64,000 nucleotides of DNA from JAPORY01 sp965215385. Its GTDB lineage: Bacteria; Pseudomonadota; Alphaproteobacteria; Rhodobacterales; Rhodobacteraceae. The position numbers and the translations under genes were made by a program. Under the pieces are notes generated by a model that was given only the letters and a program-made list of their open reading frames with translations, was not told the DNA's origin and ran no database searches. How positions within the stretch are numbered: position 1 is the stretch's first letter; each line of letters starts with the position of its first letter. Below are positions 1 through 10,192 of the stretch, piece after piece. The DNA is taken from NCBI GenBank assembly GCA_965215385.1, contig OZ244059.1, positions 1,054,001-1,118,000 of the forward strand, written 5' to 3'.

Positions 1-934
1 GAGTCCAAGCCCCCTCAAGCCCAGAGGTAATGGCGTCACGCCCCTTGCCTGATTTGTGCGTCGACAACCAACCAAGCCCCATCGCTTCGAGCGGTGCTCC
101 CTCCGGCTCGGCTCCGACGTGAGCGGGATCACCGGCTCCGTGCATCTTGCCAAAGGTGTGACCGCCAGCGACAAGCGCGACTGTCTCCTCATCATTCATC
201 GCCATTCGAGCAAAAGTTTCGCGGATGTCACGACCGCTAGCGACTGGATCAGGGGTACCGTTTGGTCCTTCGGGATTGACATAAATCAGACCCATTTGGA
301 CTGCCGCCAACGGATTCGCTAGTTCGCGATCACCGGAGTACCGCTCATCACCGAGCCACTCGCGCTCGTGCCCCCAGTAGATATCCTCTTCTGGTTCCCA
401 GATGTCTTGACGACCGCCGCCAAACCCGAAGGTCTTCCCACCCATCGACTCGATAGCAACATTGCCGGCAAGAATGATCAAATCTGCCCACGAAATTTGA
501 TCGCCGTACTTTTGCTTGATCGGCCAAAGCAACCTTCGAGCCTTGTCCAGATTGCCGTTATCAGGCCAAGAATTTAGCGGTGCAAAACGCTGTGTTCCGG
601 AGCCAGCACCACCCCGACCATCACCGGTGCGATAGGTACCAGCACTGTGCCAAGCCATACGAATGAACAGACCGCCATAATGACCATAGTCAGCGGGCCA
701 CCAATCTTGACTGTCCGTCATCAGTGCTCGCAAATCTTGCTTGAGTGCTTGTAAGTCAAGTGCCTTGAAAGCCTCGGCATAATCGAATGCCGCATCCATC
801 GGATCCGATAGCGATGAATTTTGATGAAGAATGCGAAGATTCAGTTGATTCGGCCACCAGTCACGATTCGACTGCACCGCCAAACTCGTATGCATCACGG
901 GGCACAGGCCCGGATCAAGGTCATTTCCGTCCAT
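1..934 (-). CDS. katG: Catalase-peroxidase KatG, N-terminal part (runs off the window edge)
   Basis: Bifunctional haem catalase-peroxidase that removes hydrogen peroxide in the cytoplasm. About 311 N-terminal residues of a roughly 730-residue family are present; the C-terminal half lies outside the window. Seen directly: the distal active-site stretch RMAWHSAGTYRTGDG (Arg92, Trp95, His96), the proximal haem ligand in GGHTFGKMHGAG (His259), and the Tyr218 and Met244 that with Trp95 form the family's Met-Tyr-Trp crosslink. These three residues indicate a true KatG rather than an ascorbate peroxidase. The start ATG (934) follows a GGAGA motif five bases upstream. Upstream lies about 500 bp without a supported gene, so no linked oxyR or furA is visible. 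The reading frame is open throughout, so the gene appears intact in a region with many broken ones. Confidence 0.95.
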   Translation of the reverse strand, partial: MDGNDLDPGLCPVMHTSLAVQSNRDWWPNQLNLRILHQNSSLSDPMDAAFDYAEAFKALDLQALKQDLRALMTDSQDWWPADYGHYGGLFIRMAWHSAGTYRTGDGRGGAGSGTQRFAPLNSWPDNGNLDKARRLLWPIKQKYGDQISWADLIILAGNVAIESMGGKTFGFGGGRQDIWEPEEDIYWGHEREWLGDERYSGDRELANPLAAVQMGLIYVNPEGPNGTPDPVASGRDIRETFARMAMNDEETVALVAGGHTFGKMHGAGDPAHVGAEPEGAPLEAMGLGWLSTHKSGKGRDAITSGLEGAWT

Positions 935-1448
935 GAAATTCTCCAATCATTCCTTTTGAGAGTGCGCTGTCCTCGGCTCCCTGCACCAAAGTCAGAATGC
1001 GCAGTAGGCTAGCAATATTGTCTTCTCTGCCGTCCTACACGTACGGTTACCTGTGATGTAGTCAATTGCCGCAAGCAAACAAGTTTGCATTTTCGGATAG
1101 CCACAATAAATTGATAAATACATTGGGCTTGTTGAACCCGAAGCTCGTGCCCACGAGTAAACTAGTTTGGGCTATCAAGAATTGCAAATTGATTTCGAAC
1201 AATTATGATTGGCTCACTCGTGATTATACAGCTAAAACTCCGACTGTTTATTTCCTCTCTGCCGCCTAATCACCGATGCACCGTTACTCACCCACGGCAA
1301 CAAGTATTGGCCCAACCCCAATAGTTCAAAATTTGTGATTGATCGTGAAAGGTTAAGCCGAAACGCTCGCAGGTCTGCGATCATTGGTCATGTTTGTAAT
1401 CTCAATGTTTCGCTGTTCATCGTCAATTCATACCCGTACAGGATCGTC
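935..1448. other. Intergenic stretch, no supported gene
   Basis: Between divergent katG and the exported metallo-hydrolase. An open frame of about 67 codons at 1066-1269 lacks a Shine-Dalgarno motif and resembles nothing I recognise, so I do not call it. The stretch presumably holds both promoters, but I cannot pick a convincing -35/-10 pair. Confidence 0.5.
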
Positions 1449-2288
1449 ATGAAGCCATACTTAAGACTGTTGGCATTGATTTGGGTGGCAGTTCTTGCCG
1501 CACAATCGGCCTTCGGACAGGAAAATCGCCGCGCCAGCCACTGCTACGCTATTGCCGAAAATACGCCAGGGATCGAGTTCGTTCAAAACGCGAGTTGGAC
1601 TGACCCGCCCCCGCAGTACGCTGTTCATCTCCATTACATCGCACATGCGAGTTTTTTGCTTAAAACCCATGGCGGTCAGATCGCCATTACCGACTATACC
1701 GGATTTATCGGCGATACCGATCTCGTCCCTGACGTTGTAACCATGAATCATGCGCATACGTCGCATTGGACGCCGTTTCCCGACCCGAACATTCCGCACG
1801 TTCTAAGAGGATGGGGTGAGGTATTCAGCGAAGGCATCAGCCACTACGTTGATCTCGGCGAAATGGTTGTCCGCAATGTTTCGACAGACATCCGCTCTCA
1901 GTTTTCGGGTCGCGAAGACAACGGCAATTCAATCTTTGTTTTTGAGGTTGCGGGTCTTTGTATTGGCCATCTCGGACACTTGCATCATATCCCCAGCGAA
2001 GAGCAATTTATCGAGTTAGGACGATTAGACGTTGTTATGGCACCTGTGGATGGTGGCCTCACGCTGACACTTCCTGAGATTATCTCGACTTTAAAGCGGC
2101 TTCGATCGTCGATTGTGATCCCAATGCATTGGTTTTCGCGTCGCTCACTTGACGCTTTCTTGATCGGCATTGCCAATGACTTTGCGATCAAAAATACTGG
2201 ATCATCTACGCTTACCCTATCGTTAGAAAATCTCCCCTCACAACCAACTGTGATGGTTTTGGAGCCGCAGTGGTTGAGTGACCGGTGA
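1449..2288 (+). CDS. Exported metallo-beta-lactamase-fold hydrolase (UlaG-like)
   Basis: A 279-residue protein with a signal peptide (MKPYLRLLALIWVAVLAAQSAFG followed by QEN) and a metallo-beta-lactamase-like fold of the UlaG/L-ascorbate-lactonase type, probably acting in the periplasm. Fold marks are HYIAHASFLLKTHGG, the metal-site region TMNHAHTSHW, LGHLHHI, MAPVDGG and IPMHW. The metal motif departs from the usual HxHxDH: the Asp position is Ser, so either the site is atypical or activity is changed. The start was set at the ATG at 1449 because it begins a clean signal peptide; the frame stays open 38 codons further upstream, but that part looks non-coding. It stands alone, and the substrate is unknown. 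Confidence 0.75.
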   Translation: MKPYLRLLALIWVAVLAAQSAFGQENRRASHCYAIAENTPGIEFVQNASWTDPPPQYAVHLHYIAHASFLLKTHGGQIAITDYTGFIGDTDLVPDVVTMNHAHTSHWTPFPDPNIPHVLRGWGEVFSEGISHYVDLGEMVVRNVSTDIRSQFSGREDNGNSIFVFEVAGLCIGHLGHLHHIPSEEQFIELGRLDVVMAPVDGGLTLTLPEIISTLKRLRSSIVIPMHWFSRRSLDAFLIGIANDFAIKNTGSSTLTLSLENLPSQPTVMVLEPQWLSDR

Positions 2289-2530
2289 GTCCTCAAATGG
2301 GAGGAAATTGACGTGCTTTTTTTGACGCCATTCTCGTCAGCAAAATTGCTTGTCGTTGGTGGTAGGAGAAGATTGTCTGCCAACACCTGCACAAACGGTC
2401 TCATTCGCTAAGCACAAGATTGTTTCCCGCAGAACCCGTCGCCGGTTAGCTAACCTCGCCAAAATTCACAACTTCGAATTGTGATCATTATGCCGATGGC
2501 TTCTCTTGCAGCAAGGTGCCCTGTTAAAAA

Positions 2531-3970
2531 ATGGTGACTATCCTCAAACACCTCGAGAGCACCTTGCGGGCGCAGCTACCGCCCGAATGCTTTCCAAAAG
2601 CGGACCCAAAGTACGGCAGTGAGCCCCGCGGTCGTTTTCATGGCTCGGTCGGTTTACTCCTTGCCCCTAGGGAAGTTTCGCAGGTCGCGAAAATTCTCAC
2701 AGCTTGTCACAACACGCAGGTTCCTTTGGTGCCGTATGGCGGCGGTACGGGGTTGGTGGGTGGACAGGTTTTTGCTGGATCTCAATCGCCAGTGGTTTTA
2801 TCAATGGCGCGAATGGATAGAATCCGCTCTATCGCGCTAGACGATAACGTTTTTATCGCCGAGGCCGGCGTCACCTTGGCCAACTTGCGGGCGAAAGCTG
2901 ACGAATGTGAACGCCTTTTTCCGTTATCGCTCGCATCAGAAGGCTCGACCCAGTTGGGTGGCAACCTAGCGACCAATGCCGGCGGGATTCATGTCCTCCG
3001 CTATGGGAGCATGCGCGAGTTGTGTCTTGGCTTGGAGGTGGTTCTTCCAGACGGACGCATCTTCAACGGCCTTTCAGCACTGCGGAAAGACAATACCGGC
3101 TATGATCTAAAAGACTTGTTTATTGGCTCTGAGGGCACCCTTGGCGTGATCACGGCTGCAGCCTTTAGGGTCCTGCCTAAGCCTCGCGTTGAAACCGCTA
3201 CCTTTTTGGCCGTAAATTCTCCGATCAAGGCTCTCTATCTCTTGGGACAATTCCAAGCCGCATTTGGTAACAACATTAATGCATTCGAGCTCATCCACCG
3301 AAACGGCTTAGAATTTATTCGCGAAACCCTTCCGCAAGTGCGTCTACCGTTTGAGACCCTGCCCGACTGGAGTATCCTGATTGATATCGGAGTTGCGTTT
3401 GATTGCAACTTGGAAGAACTACTTGAATCCGTACTCGAAAAGGAAATGACCGCTGGGGTCATTCTCGACGGATTAATCGCTCAATCAGAAAAACAACGGC
3501 ATCATTTTTGGTTTATTCGCGAGATGATCCCGGAAGCAAATCGTCGCATTGGCGCAATTGCAAGCCACGACGTTTCACTCAGACTGGCGAGTATACATGA
3601 GTTTATCCCCCAAGCAATAGCAAAAGTAACGGCACTCGGAAAATTCCGCATCAATTGCTTTGGCCATCTTGGCGATGGTAATCTTCATTTCAATGTGTTT
3701 CCCCCGAAGGGCGTCTTACGAGACGATTGTCTTCATCACCGGGAGGCAATTTCGCGAATAATTTATGATCTTGTCCACAGTTATAGAGGGTCTATCAGTG
3801 CCGAACATGGGATTGGGCGACTCAAGACGGCAGAGCTTGAACGCTACGGGGATCCAACAAAACTTGAGGTCATGCGGCAGATCAAGCGGGCACTTGACCC
3901 TCATGATATCATGAACCCGGGAGCGGTTTTAGCGAGTGAGAAAAGAACGCTCCAACATAGCGACGAATGA
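2531..3970 (+). CDS. FAD-linked 2-hydroxyacid dehydrogenase (GlcD / D-2-hydroxyglutarate dehydrogenase family)
   Basis: A 479-residue soluble flavoprotein of the VAO/PCMH superfamily. The FAD-binding half shows PYGGGTGLVGGQ near residues 68-79 and TQLGGNLATNAGG. The C-terminal FAD-oxidase domain shows HLGDGNLHFNV near residue 378, which supplies metal-binding histidines in this family, and SAEHGIGRLK near 425. Length and both domains fit D-lactate, glycolate (GlcD subunit) or D-2-hydroxyglutarate dehydrogenases; no GlcE or GlcF gene follows, which favours a stand-alone D-2-hydroxyglutarate or D-lactate dehydrogenase. The exact substrate cannot be fixed from sequence. It is monocistronic here, with degraded sequence downstream. 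Confidence 0.88.
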   Translation: MVTILKHLESTLRAQLPPECFPKADPKYGSEPRGRFHGSVGLLLAPREVSQVAKILTACHNTQVPLVPYGGGTGLVGGQVFAGSQSPVVLSMARMDRIRSIALDDNVFIAEAGVTLANLRAKADECERLFPLSLASEGSTQLGGNLATNAGGIHVLRYGSMRELCLGLEVVLPDGRIFNGLSALRKDNTGYDLKDLFIGSEGTLGVITAAAFRVLPKPRVETATFLAVNSPIKALYLLGQFQAAFGNNINAFELIHRNGLEFIRETLPQVRLPFETLPDWSILIDIGVAFDCNLEELLESVLEKEMTAGVILDGLIAQSEKQRHHFWFIREMIPEANRRIGAIASHDVSLRLASIHEFIPQAIAKVTALGKFRINCFGHLGDGNLHFNVFPPKGVLRDDCLHHREAISRIIYDLVHSYRGSISAEHGIGRLKTAELERYGDPTKLEVMRQIKRALDPHDIMNPGAVLASEKRTLQHSDE

Positions 3971-4960
3971 CCTAAATTGAACTAACGGAGAGTTTTTCTT
4001 TCTATTGCACGCGCGATCTGCCAAATCACGCTGCTGCAATCTCATTGATTGGCGGCGAGTTGAAGGCAATTAGAGCGGAGAACGAAGAAGCGGAGAGTCG
4101 GATTGATGCAGCCTAGAGCGGCTGCACGAGGATGTGACTAAACGCGACAAGGACAATATATCATAGGCGTTAGGCCTTGCGATACCCCGCACGCCCATCA
4201 CATCATTGCAGCAATAACGCCACTAGTCGAATAATCATCCGACCGATCACTATAGCATCCTTGGTTTGTAGTTCTGCTAACATCCGACCGGTCAGAACCA
4301 AGTAAAGTTCTCAATATAAGTTTTGATTGGTGAACAGCCCTAGCGGCTGGTTAAGTGCCGAGATGCTTACTCTACCGTGGCGCAGTTGGATAGCAGAACG
4401 AGCGGAAGCTAGAGATCCAAATCATGGTATTGACGCTCGAGTAAGCATAAAACTCATCCGTTTCGTTTTGTCGGCTAGGGCAGCCTCTCACAATTCAACA
4501 GCAAAATCTCTACGGGTTGGAGCAACGATATTCGGGAGCAAGCAGCGGGTGACTTTGGGTGAGGAGCGAAGGCGCAGTATAACTCTGAAGCCAAAGAGAC
4601 GACAGTCCTACACGCTCACGACTTAACAAATCGAATGGACGGAACTCTAGCCTACAATCGATATTGCCGCCACTTTGGCATGCTGCAAGTAAAGCATATC
4701 CCGTTGTTGGGGGTGACAAGTGCTAACTGAAACTTCGGAGTCCATTCGAACCGTGGATAGCTTTGCGACGTACGACCTGCACGACTAGAAAAATTCTGTC
4801 CTGATTGGATATCGTCAATCTTGCGATCATAGTTCCGTAGGGCCATCGGGTTTAACCACTGTCTCCAATGCATTACATCATCAGGATTTACGCTGGCACC
4901 TTTCTCATGCGGAAACAGGAAACGCCGATTGAAAAACGGCATCTTGAACGGTTGGAAGAC
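3971..4960. other. Decayed intergenic DNA
   Basis: About 1 kb without a supported gene. Open frames here are short and lack ribosome-binding sites. Around 4065-4110 a plus-strand frame reads like a fragment of a charged coiled-coil protein before hitting a stop. A 14-bp near-identical direct repeat (CATCCGACCGATCA, CATCCGACCGGTCA) occurs at about 4225 and 4282. I assign no function. Confidence 0.4.
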
Positions 4961-6230
4961 TTAGGGCTCATTAAGAAATAACAGATTAGTTTGGGGCTGC
5001 ATGGAAGTACCGAATAGTTCCATTCGCCGTGAAATTAAATTCCTACCAGTTTGAGAGATTTCATTTCCGTGTCGCTCACGGACTTTCCTTTCTCATAATG
5101 GTTTTGATCGAGGACGCCATGGACTTTCAGACCGGCATCAGTCTTGCTGGCTTTAATGCGGTTGATAATCGTGACGAGATCCCGCAACAGTTTCCCACGC
5201 CAATTGATACTCACGCAGGAAAATAGACGGTGTTCAATTTTGTTCCACTTGCTGGTTCCGGGTGGTCAGTGGCAAACCGAAATTTCAAGGTTCAATTCGG
5301 TCGCAAACTTGGGCAACTCGACCTTCCACAACCGGACGCGGGCACTGTTGGACCCGCCACTGTCGGCGGTGATGAGCCGTTGTCGGGCGTTGGGGTCCGA
5401 ACTGGTTCCACCAACGCCGAATGCTCGCAACGGCAAAGGTCGCAGTATCCTAGCTGATGCCAAGGTTGAACCAACCTTCGTTGTGGGTCACATCATAAAC
5501 CCCGTAGGGAGCGGCTTTCCCTAGTTCCGTGTCGGCAAAGTCTTGCACAGTGACGCAGTCCGGTTGCCCTTTCGGTCGCCAAGTGCGCCCCGTGTTCTTA
5601 AAGTTGCCAACCAACGCCTTTTGCTTGGTGTCCACCGAAATAACCGGCTGGTTGTCTTGCGTAAAAGCCTTGATTTCCGCGTTAATGGGCTGAAATTGTT
5701 GATCACGGTCAGGGTGCTGCCGTCCCTCCTGCGTTTTGGCATTCGCCGGTAGCGAGTACCCTTCTTGCTTGAGGATGTTCAGAACAGTGGGAATCGAAGC
5801 GCGAAACCCCGGTTTCGACAGTTCGTCGCGCAACGTTTTGCCACTTTTGGCGGTCCCGAGCAAAGCCTGTTCGAGGTCGCCGCGGGTCGTCGGTGCGACT
5901 AAGTCTAGTGAGGCCTCGCGAAGGCCCGGTTGGCGTGCAGTAACGGTTTTCGCCCCACCGCCTTCCCGCCGAACACAACCGTCGGTCGCCGGTGGTTGTG
6001 ACCCGTCAAGTTCTTACCCGCCGCGGCGAATGGTCGCCTCTGCAAGACCCGTACTCTGCGCAACTGTTACAATACCGCCGTGACCCAAAGCCGAGGCTTC
6101 TGTGGCCGCAAACATTCGACGGTTTTTTTCATCAAGGTACGGCGACAGGCGTTCAAACCGATAGCGAGTACGATGAACGATCCCATCTCCCGCACGCTCC
6201 GCTTCTAGGCGTTCGGAAATGTCAACTGGC
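4961..6230 (-). pseudogene. Broken ISAzo13-family transposase
   Basis: Remnant of a DDE transposase of the ISAzo13 (Rhodopirellula-type) family, read on the minus strand. The N-terminal part (RYRFERLSPYLDEKNRRMFA, about 6200 down to 6060) is in one frame. The middle part (5863-5450) includes HPDRDQQFQPINAEIKAF, PVISVDTKQKALVGNFKN and APYGVYDVTHNEGWFNLGI. The catalytic block RLITADSGGSNS, then PPGTSKWNKIEHRLFS, is in a third frame and interrupted by a TGA directly after VCH. The tail reads FHGEWNYSVLP. At least three frameshifts or stops separate these pieces, so no active transposase can be made. No clear terminal inverted repeats could be assigned. Confidence 0.88.
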
Positions 6231-6856
6231 TACTCTTTGCCCCAAGTCGGTCGCTTCAGCCACTGCTTTATTTTGTATCGCTAACTCCCCAACCCTCGCA
6301 CTGTATCGGGTTACTTGCAAGACGAAAGCGGAGACACTATCGAAATAAAGAACCTGATCAAACGTCGCCACGGCATTCAATAAATGGCATAATGTTCTTG
6401 CCGACACACTAAATGCCAACGGCGTTTATATTTTAAAGCCTGCTTATGCAGAAACCGCATATTTGACGCAATCACGACCTTTCGCGTCTGGGATCTCGTG
6501 CCCTTCGATAATATACAACCCAATGCAATTCCTCACACCGATGTTCGTCCCGAGAATATCAATCGCCTGCATGAGTCAGTTGCATGCGAAATCGCTGGTT
6601 GTGAAACCCGGCAGTTCTAACGATATTGCAATTCGTGATTTGGGTTGCGCACTAGGTTTCATTCATCGAAACGGAACTTTACTAAGAAACGGAAATCCTG
6701 CGAAGCTTCACGAATCCCGAACGAAACCACCGCGTCCCTCAAAGCTTACTCAAATTGTCAGTACCGACACAGACAAACCAAGCAATGAGAGTCCCATCGA
6801 TTAAATTGGTGACGCAACCCCGGATCTTTAGATGATTTTTTTCATGAGGCCAATCG
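6231..6856. other. Intergenic stretch with unrecognised open frames
   Basis: Two overlapping plus-strand frames between 6383 and 6804 have a protein-like composition but no start with a ribosome-binding site, and neither resembles a family I know. They may be remains of a gene that once sat upstream of truA. No RNA gene seen. Confidence 0.4.
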
Positions 6857-7624
6857 GTGACTCGGTTTGCGTTGAAGATTGAGTATCACGGCGCACCTTT
6901 TTCGGGTTGGCAGCGGCAAGCCAATGCGCCCTCGGTGCAACAAGCGATTGAGAACGCGCTCGCACGCATTGTTAGCGGCCCGCATACAGTTGTTGTCGCT
7001 GGTCGCACAGATGCGGGTGTTCATGCATTTGGGCAAATCGCTCATTGTAATGTGGATACGATATTGTCACCGCATCAATTGATGGAAGCACTGAACTATC
7101 ACCTTCGGCCAAATCCAGTCGCCATACTTGATTGTGCCCAAGTTGCTGAAGACTGGCACGCACGCTTTTCTGCACTAGAGCGGCGGTATTTATATCGGAT
7201 TTTGATGCGGCGACCGCCAGCGACACACGGGCGTGGTCTAGTTTGGCAGGTACGAAAGTGTTTAGATGATACCGCTATGCAAAAGGCGGCAGATTATTTG
7301 GTCGGTCGGCACGACTTCACCACTTTCCGAAGTTCGATGTGCCAAGCGACGAGCCCGATACGAACACTAGACATGCTACATATCGAACCTGTGACGGGTC
7401 TCATGGGGCCCGAATTGCATATTCAGGCCCGAGCGCGCTCCTTCTTGCATAAGCAGGTACGAAGTCTGGTTGGGACTCTTGAACGTGTGGGGGCGGGATC
7501 TTGGTCGCCCGAATATGCCCGAGCCGCTTTGGAGGCACGAGATCGAAGTGCGTGTGGACCTGTTGCCCCTCCGTCCGGTCTGTATCTTGCTGCTGTTCGC
7601 TATCCGACGGATCCATTCACGTGA
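6857..7624 (+). CDS. truA: tRNA pseudouridine(38-40) synthase TruA
   Basis: Converts uridines 38-40 in the anticodon arm of tRNAs to pseudouridine. The 255-residue length is normal. The catalytic aspartate is Asp52 in VVAGRTDAGVHAFGQ; other family marks are FSGWQRQANAPSVQ near the N-terminus and FLHKQVRSLVGTLERVG near residue 200. Translation starts at GTG 6857, preceded by GAGG eight bases upstream. In many alphaproteobacteria truA follows fmt; here the upstream DNA is decayed, so the gene has lost its usual partner. It is intact and sits between two dead insertion sequences. Confidence 0.95.
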   Translation: MTRFALKIEYHGAPFSGWQRQANAPSVQQAIENALARIVSGPHTVVVAGRTDAGVHAFGQIAHCNVDTILSPHQLMEALNYHLRPNPVAILDCAQVAEDWHARFSALERRYLYRILMRRPPATHGRGLVWQVRKCLDDTAMQKAADYLVGRHDFTTFRSSMCQATSPIRTLDMLHIEPVTGLMGPELHIQARARSFLHKQVRSLVGTLERVGAGSWSPEYARAALEARDRSACGPVAPPSGLYLAAVRYPTDPFT

Positions 7625-8083
7625 GCTAATCGTGAGCGTTGATTCCACGATCAAGGCAATTCTAGAATGAAGGGTAGCAGTTCAGATTGATGCCAGATTC
7701 GCACTGATATCAAGAGGCTTGCAAGCATCAATGTATCCGTTTTGGTCTGATCGACACCCGACTGAGATTGACGGATTTCGGGTCGGTGATGACGGACTGC
7801 CGCCACAGCTATCAATCTAACATACTTGATGCCTGTATTTAAATTTACCTCTGGTTGCTCTGAGTGCTTGGTAAGCTCGGACGGTCGCGATACTCTCATT
7901 GAGTATCCTTACGCCTTCCCAGAGCTTCTGGGTTCCTAGTAGCGGCTGTCTTTTCGACGGGTGGAACCCGACCAGTCCGGCAACCAAGACCACGGACTGC
8001 GACACCGTTATGATTGGCGGGTCTCGCGAGTTGGCGTCGTGCGGGTAATGGGCTCGGGCAAGTGATCCGCTGATATCCGCAGG
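7625..8083. other. Intergenic stretch, nothing recognised
   Basis: About 460 bp between truA and the 3' end of a dead IS4-type transposase. Open frames are short and lack ribosome-binding sites. No tRNA cloverleaf or terminator could be seen. Confidence 0.4.
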
Positions 8084-8959
8084 TCAAACATAGAGATGGG
8101 CGAGATCATCGGATTTTGTCTGCGCGAGTAGCGCGAGATCCCAAACCCGAGAGGCCGTGATCGAATCGAAGGCGGGGCATTTGCGTCGGTCTTCAGCTTC
8201 ATTCAAATGGCGCTGTTCGATGCGTGTGCCTTGTTTCAGGGTACGGAAACAGCGTTCGAGGCGCCAACGCAATTCGTACCAGTGCAACGCCTTCAGGGCT
8301 GTGTCTAAATCCGCGGCGCCTTTGGAGATGAGCAAGACCCAGTGTCAGGGCGGGTCGGCTGAATGTTATTTTCCCCGTTTCGGTTGGCAGGACATTTCCT
8401 CAATTGCGGAAACGGCGATCACGGGAATGGGCTTATCAGTGTCAAACGCTTGCGGGGGTAAGATCGAAGCCTCCCGACAGCGGAGCGTCAGTTAGGCCTG
8501 CCGCTCTTTGCGACGATGCGGTCCACCGCTGGCCGGAAACCGGATGGTGCGCTCACCCATCGGTTTTGTTGCCAGCACTGACGCCCATAAATCGGCCCGA
8601 CCGCCAGCGGCCGTCACGACCTGACGGGCACTCTTTTTTGCCGACCGCACGAGCAGTTCTTGCGCCGTTTGATGGGCGTGACCCAGCAGTTTCCAAAGGT
8701 CGCCCTCGCGGTCACAGACCGAGATCACACGGGTTCGCTCACCGGCGTGCTCAAGTTCTTGCGCTTTCTCTAAACCCGGCAGCCATCTTGTGCTATCTTT
8801 GTCGTCAGCCCGACTTAAATTGGCGTCGGCGGTGTAGTTTTTCAAATTGAATCGACCTCGATAGGCAATAATTTTGCACAGTGTCTTGACGGCAAACCAG
8901 TAACTGATCGGAATAAAGAGAGAAGTTTTTTCCAAGTAGTCTATTATCAAGTAGATCAT
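8084..8959 (-). pseudogene. Broken IS4-family (Tn5-like) transposase
   Basis: Minus-strand remnant of an IS4-type DDE transposase. The 5' piece (8959-8492) contains STRWLPGLEKAQEL, TRVISVCDREGDLWKLL (with a catalytic Asp) and GERTIRFPASGG. The last piece (8335-8084) holds the Y-R-E-K signature ALHWYELRWRLERCFRTLK. Reading through the join gives A-stop-LTLRCREASILPPQ, then GK-stop-HSADPP-stop-HWVLL, so three in-frame stops interrupt one continuous reading frame. The N-terminus before about residue 40 does not look like the usual IS4 start and may be unrelated sequence. Inactive. Confidence 0.85.
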
Positions 8960-9664
8960 TATGCGCTAGCAGTTTTCTACTTGTAGAGATAAGGTATTGC
9001 CAAGTTCGGTTTTCTCTATTGTTTGCTCCAGAGAGGTAGAATGATTTAATGAAATCGGACTAGGAACTGTAGACGCGTAGAGTTTATTTTCGCAAATTTG
9101 GGACAGATTTCGAAGAGAGGCCCGCGCGGTGACCGCCGCCGGGCTCAGGCCAAATACCGCCTGCAAGCAAATTCTAAACAGGCACTCGTGGCCGCACCGG
9201 ATGGCTTCAAAGGATTACTCCTGACTTTCTATGCCAACTGCGCTGATGCCATTAATCACGCCATCGCAAAGGTTGCCGATTGCATGTGCTTGACGCGACC
9301 AAATCGAGCCCATCATCGCTTCTCAAAAAAAACTGTCGGAAAATGGAAACCCTTGAAACCAATTGAGGCACCCGAAAAATCTGCCGGAATAGCCCGAAAT
9401 CTCGCCATCACCAAGTTAATGTGTCTGTGACGGTAAGTTAATGGTATTGGGCGCCCTCGGCCTACAATCCGATCATCGCCATTGAGATTGCTCTCAAGGG
9501 AAACGCCGTCGATATGGTCAACTAACAAAGCGAAGACCCCGATTGCTCAATTTAGGGGCGAGTAGTTACGGATCAGTAAGGTTCGAAACTTGGGTCGTCT
9601 GGGAAGAAACCGAACAAGAATTGCCGTCAGTTTAAACACAGGATCTTGACTTCAAGATCAAACA
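8960..9664. other. Decayed DNA upstream of the three-gene cassette
   Basis: A plus-strand frame of 110 codons at 9098-9430 begins with MGQISKRG, faintly like the C-terminal part of an IS110-type transposase, but the similarity fades at once. I do not call it. No promoter for the following cassette could be fixed, though AT-rich sequence lies just before 9665. Confidence 0.35.
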
Positions 9665-10192
9665 ATGACTTTTATCTCAAAAAATGAACCGATTCGGCAA
9701 GCTTGCGAGCGAGAACTGCTATTTCTTATGACCCCGACTTTGCCAAGTGATTCAATGGTTCGGCACCTTTATATTTCGAAAGAGGTGAAGGAGTATATTT
9801 GTCGTCCGACAAAGGCAGAAGCAGTTCGGCGTGGTAAACTTCGGGAAGATTTTGATAGATTCATCACCGGGAAGCGACTGAGCGTTTCCATGAACGAGTA
9901 TAACCATAAGGATGCCTATATGGCCCGTTTATCTCCTGCGGATGACGAAGTGTGGGAAATTCGAAGCCGGGCTCCAAAGCCGGGAATCAGAGTATTTGGT
10001 CGGTTTGCCGGAAAAGATAGTTTCGTGGCATTGTTCTGTAGATTCAGGAAGAACCTTGGAGGGGCAGAATCAAGAGAGTTTCGCAAGGCGGTCAGAAAAT
10101 GTAAGCAAGCTTGGGAGCAAACTCTCTCTAACTGTGATCCATTGTACGGGAGCAATATTGATGACTACATCTCAAAATTCATTTCTATCTGA
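9665..10192 (+). CDS. Putative RelE/HigB-like small protein, first gene of a three-gene cassette
   Basis: A 175-residue protein if started at 9665, or 145 residues if started at ATG 9755; the latter is preceded by AAGTGA and begins at the first fold-like strand (MVRHLYISKEVKEYI). The second half resembles RelE/HigB ribonuclease toxins in pattern: DEVWEIRSRAPKPGIRVFG, then FVALFCRFRKNLGG, then a helix rich in Lys and Arg (REFRKAVRKCKQAWEQ). This is pattern similarity only, and I see no proven catalytic residue set. The next gene, an HTH protein, starts 32 bp before this one ends, the order expected of HigB/RelE-type toxins followed by an XRE antitoxin. It is intact in a pseudogene-rich segment. 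Confidence 0.6.
   Translation: MTFISKNEPIRQACERELLFLMTPTLPSDSMVRHLYISKEVKEYICRPTKAEAVRRGKLREDFDRFITGKRLSVSMNEYNHKDAYMARLSPADDEVWEIRSRAPKPGIRVFGRFAGKDSFVALFCRFRKNLGGAESREFRKAVRKCKQAWEQTLSNCDPLYGSNIDDYISKFISI

Noticed and set aside
1066..1269. 67-codon frame upstream of the MBL-fold gene
   Set aside because: No ribosome-binding site, no homologous pattern.
9098..9430. Possible IS110-type transposase fragment
   Set aside because: Only the first eight residues look similar; the rest does not fit.
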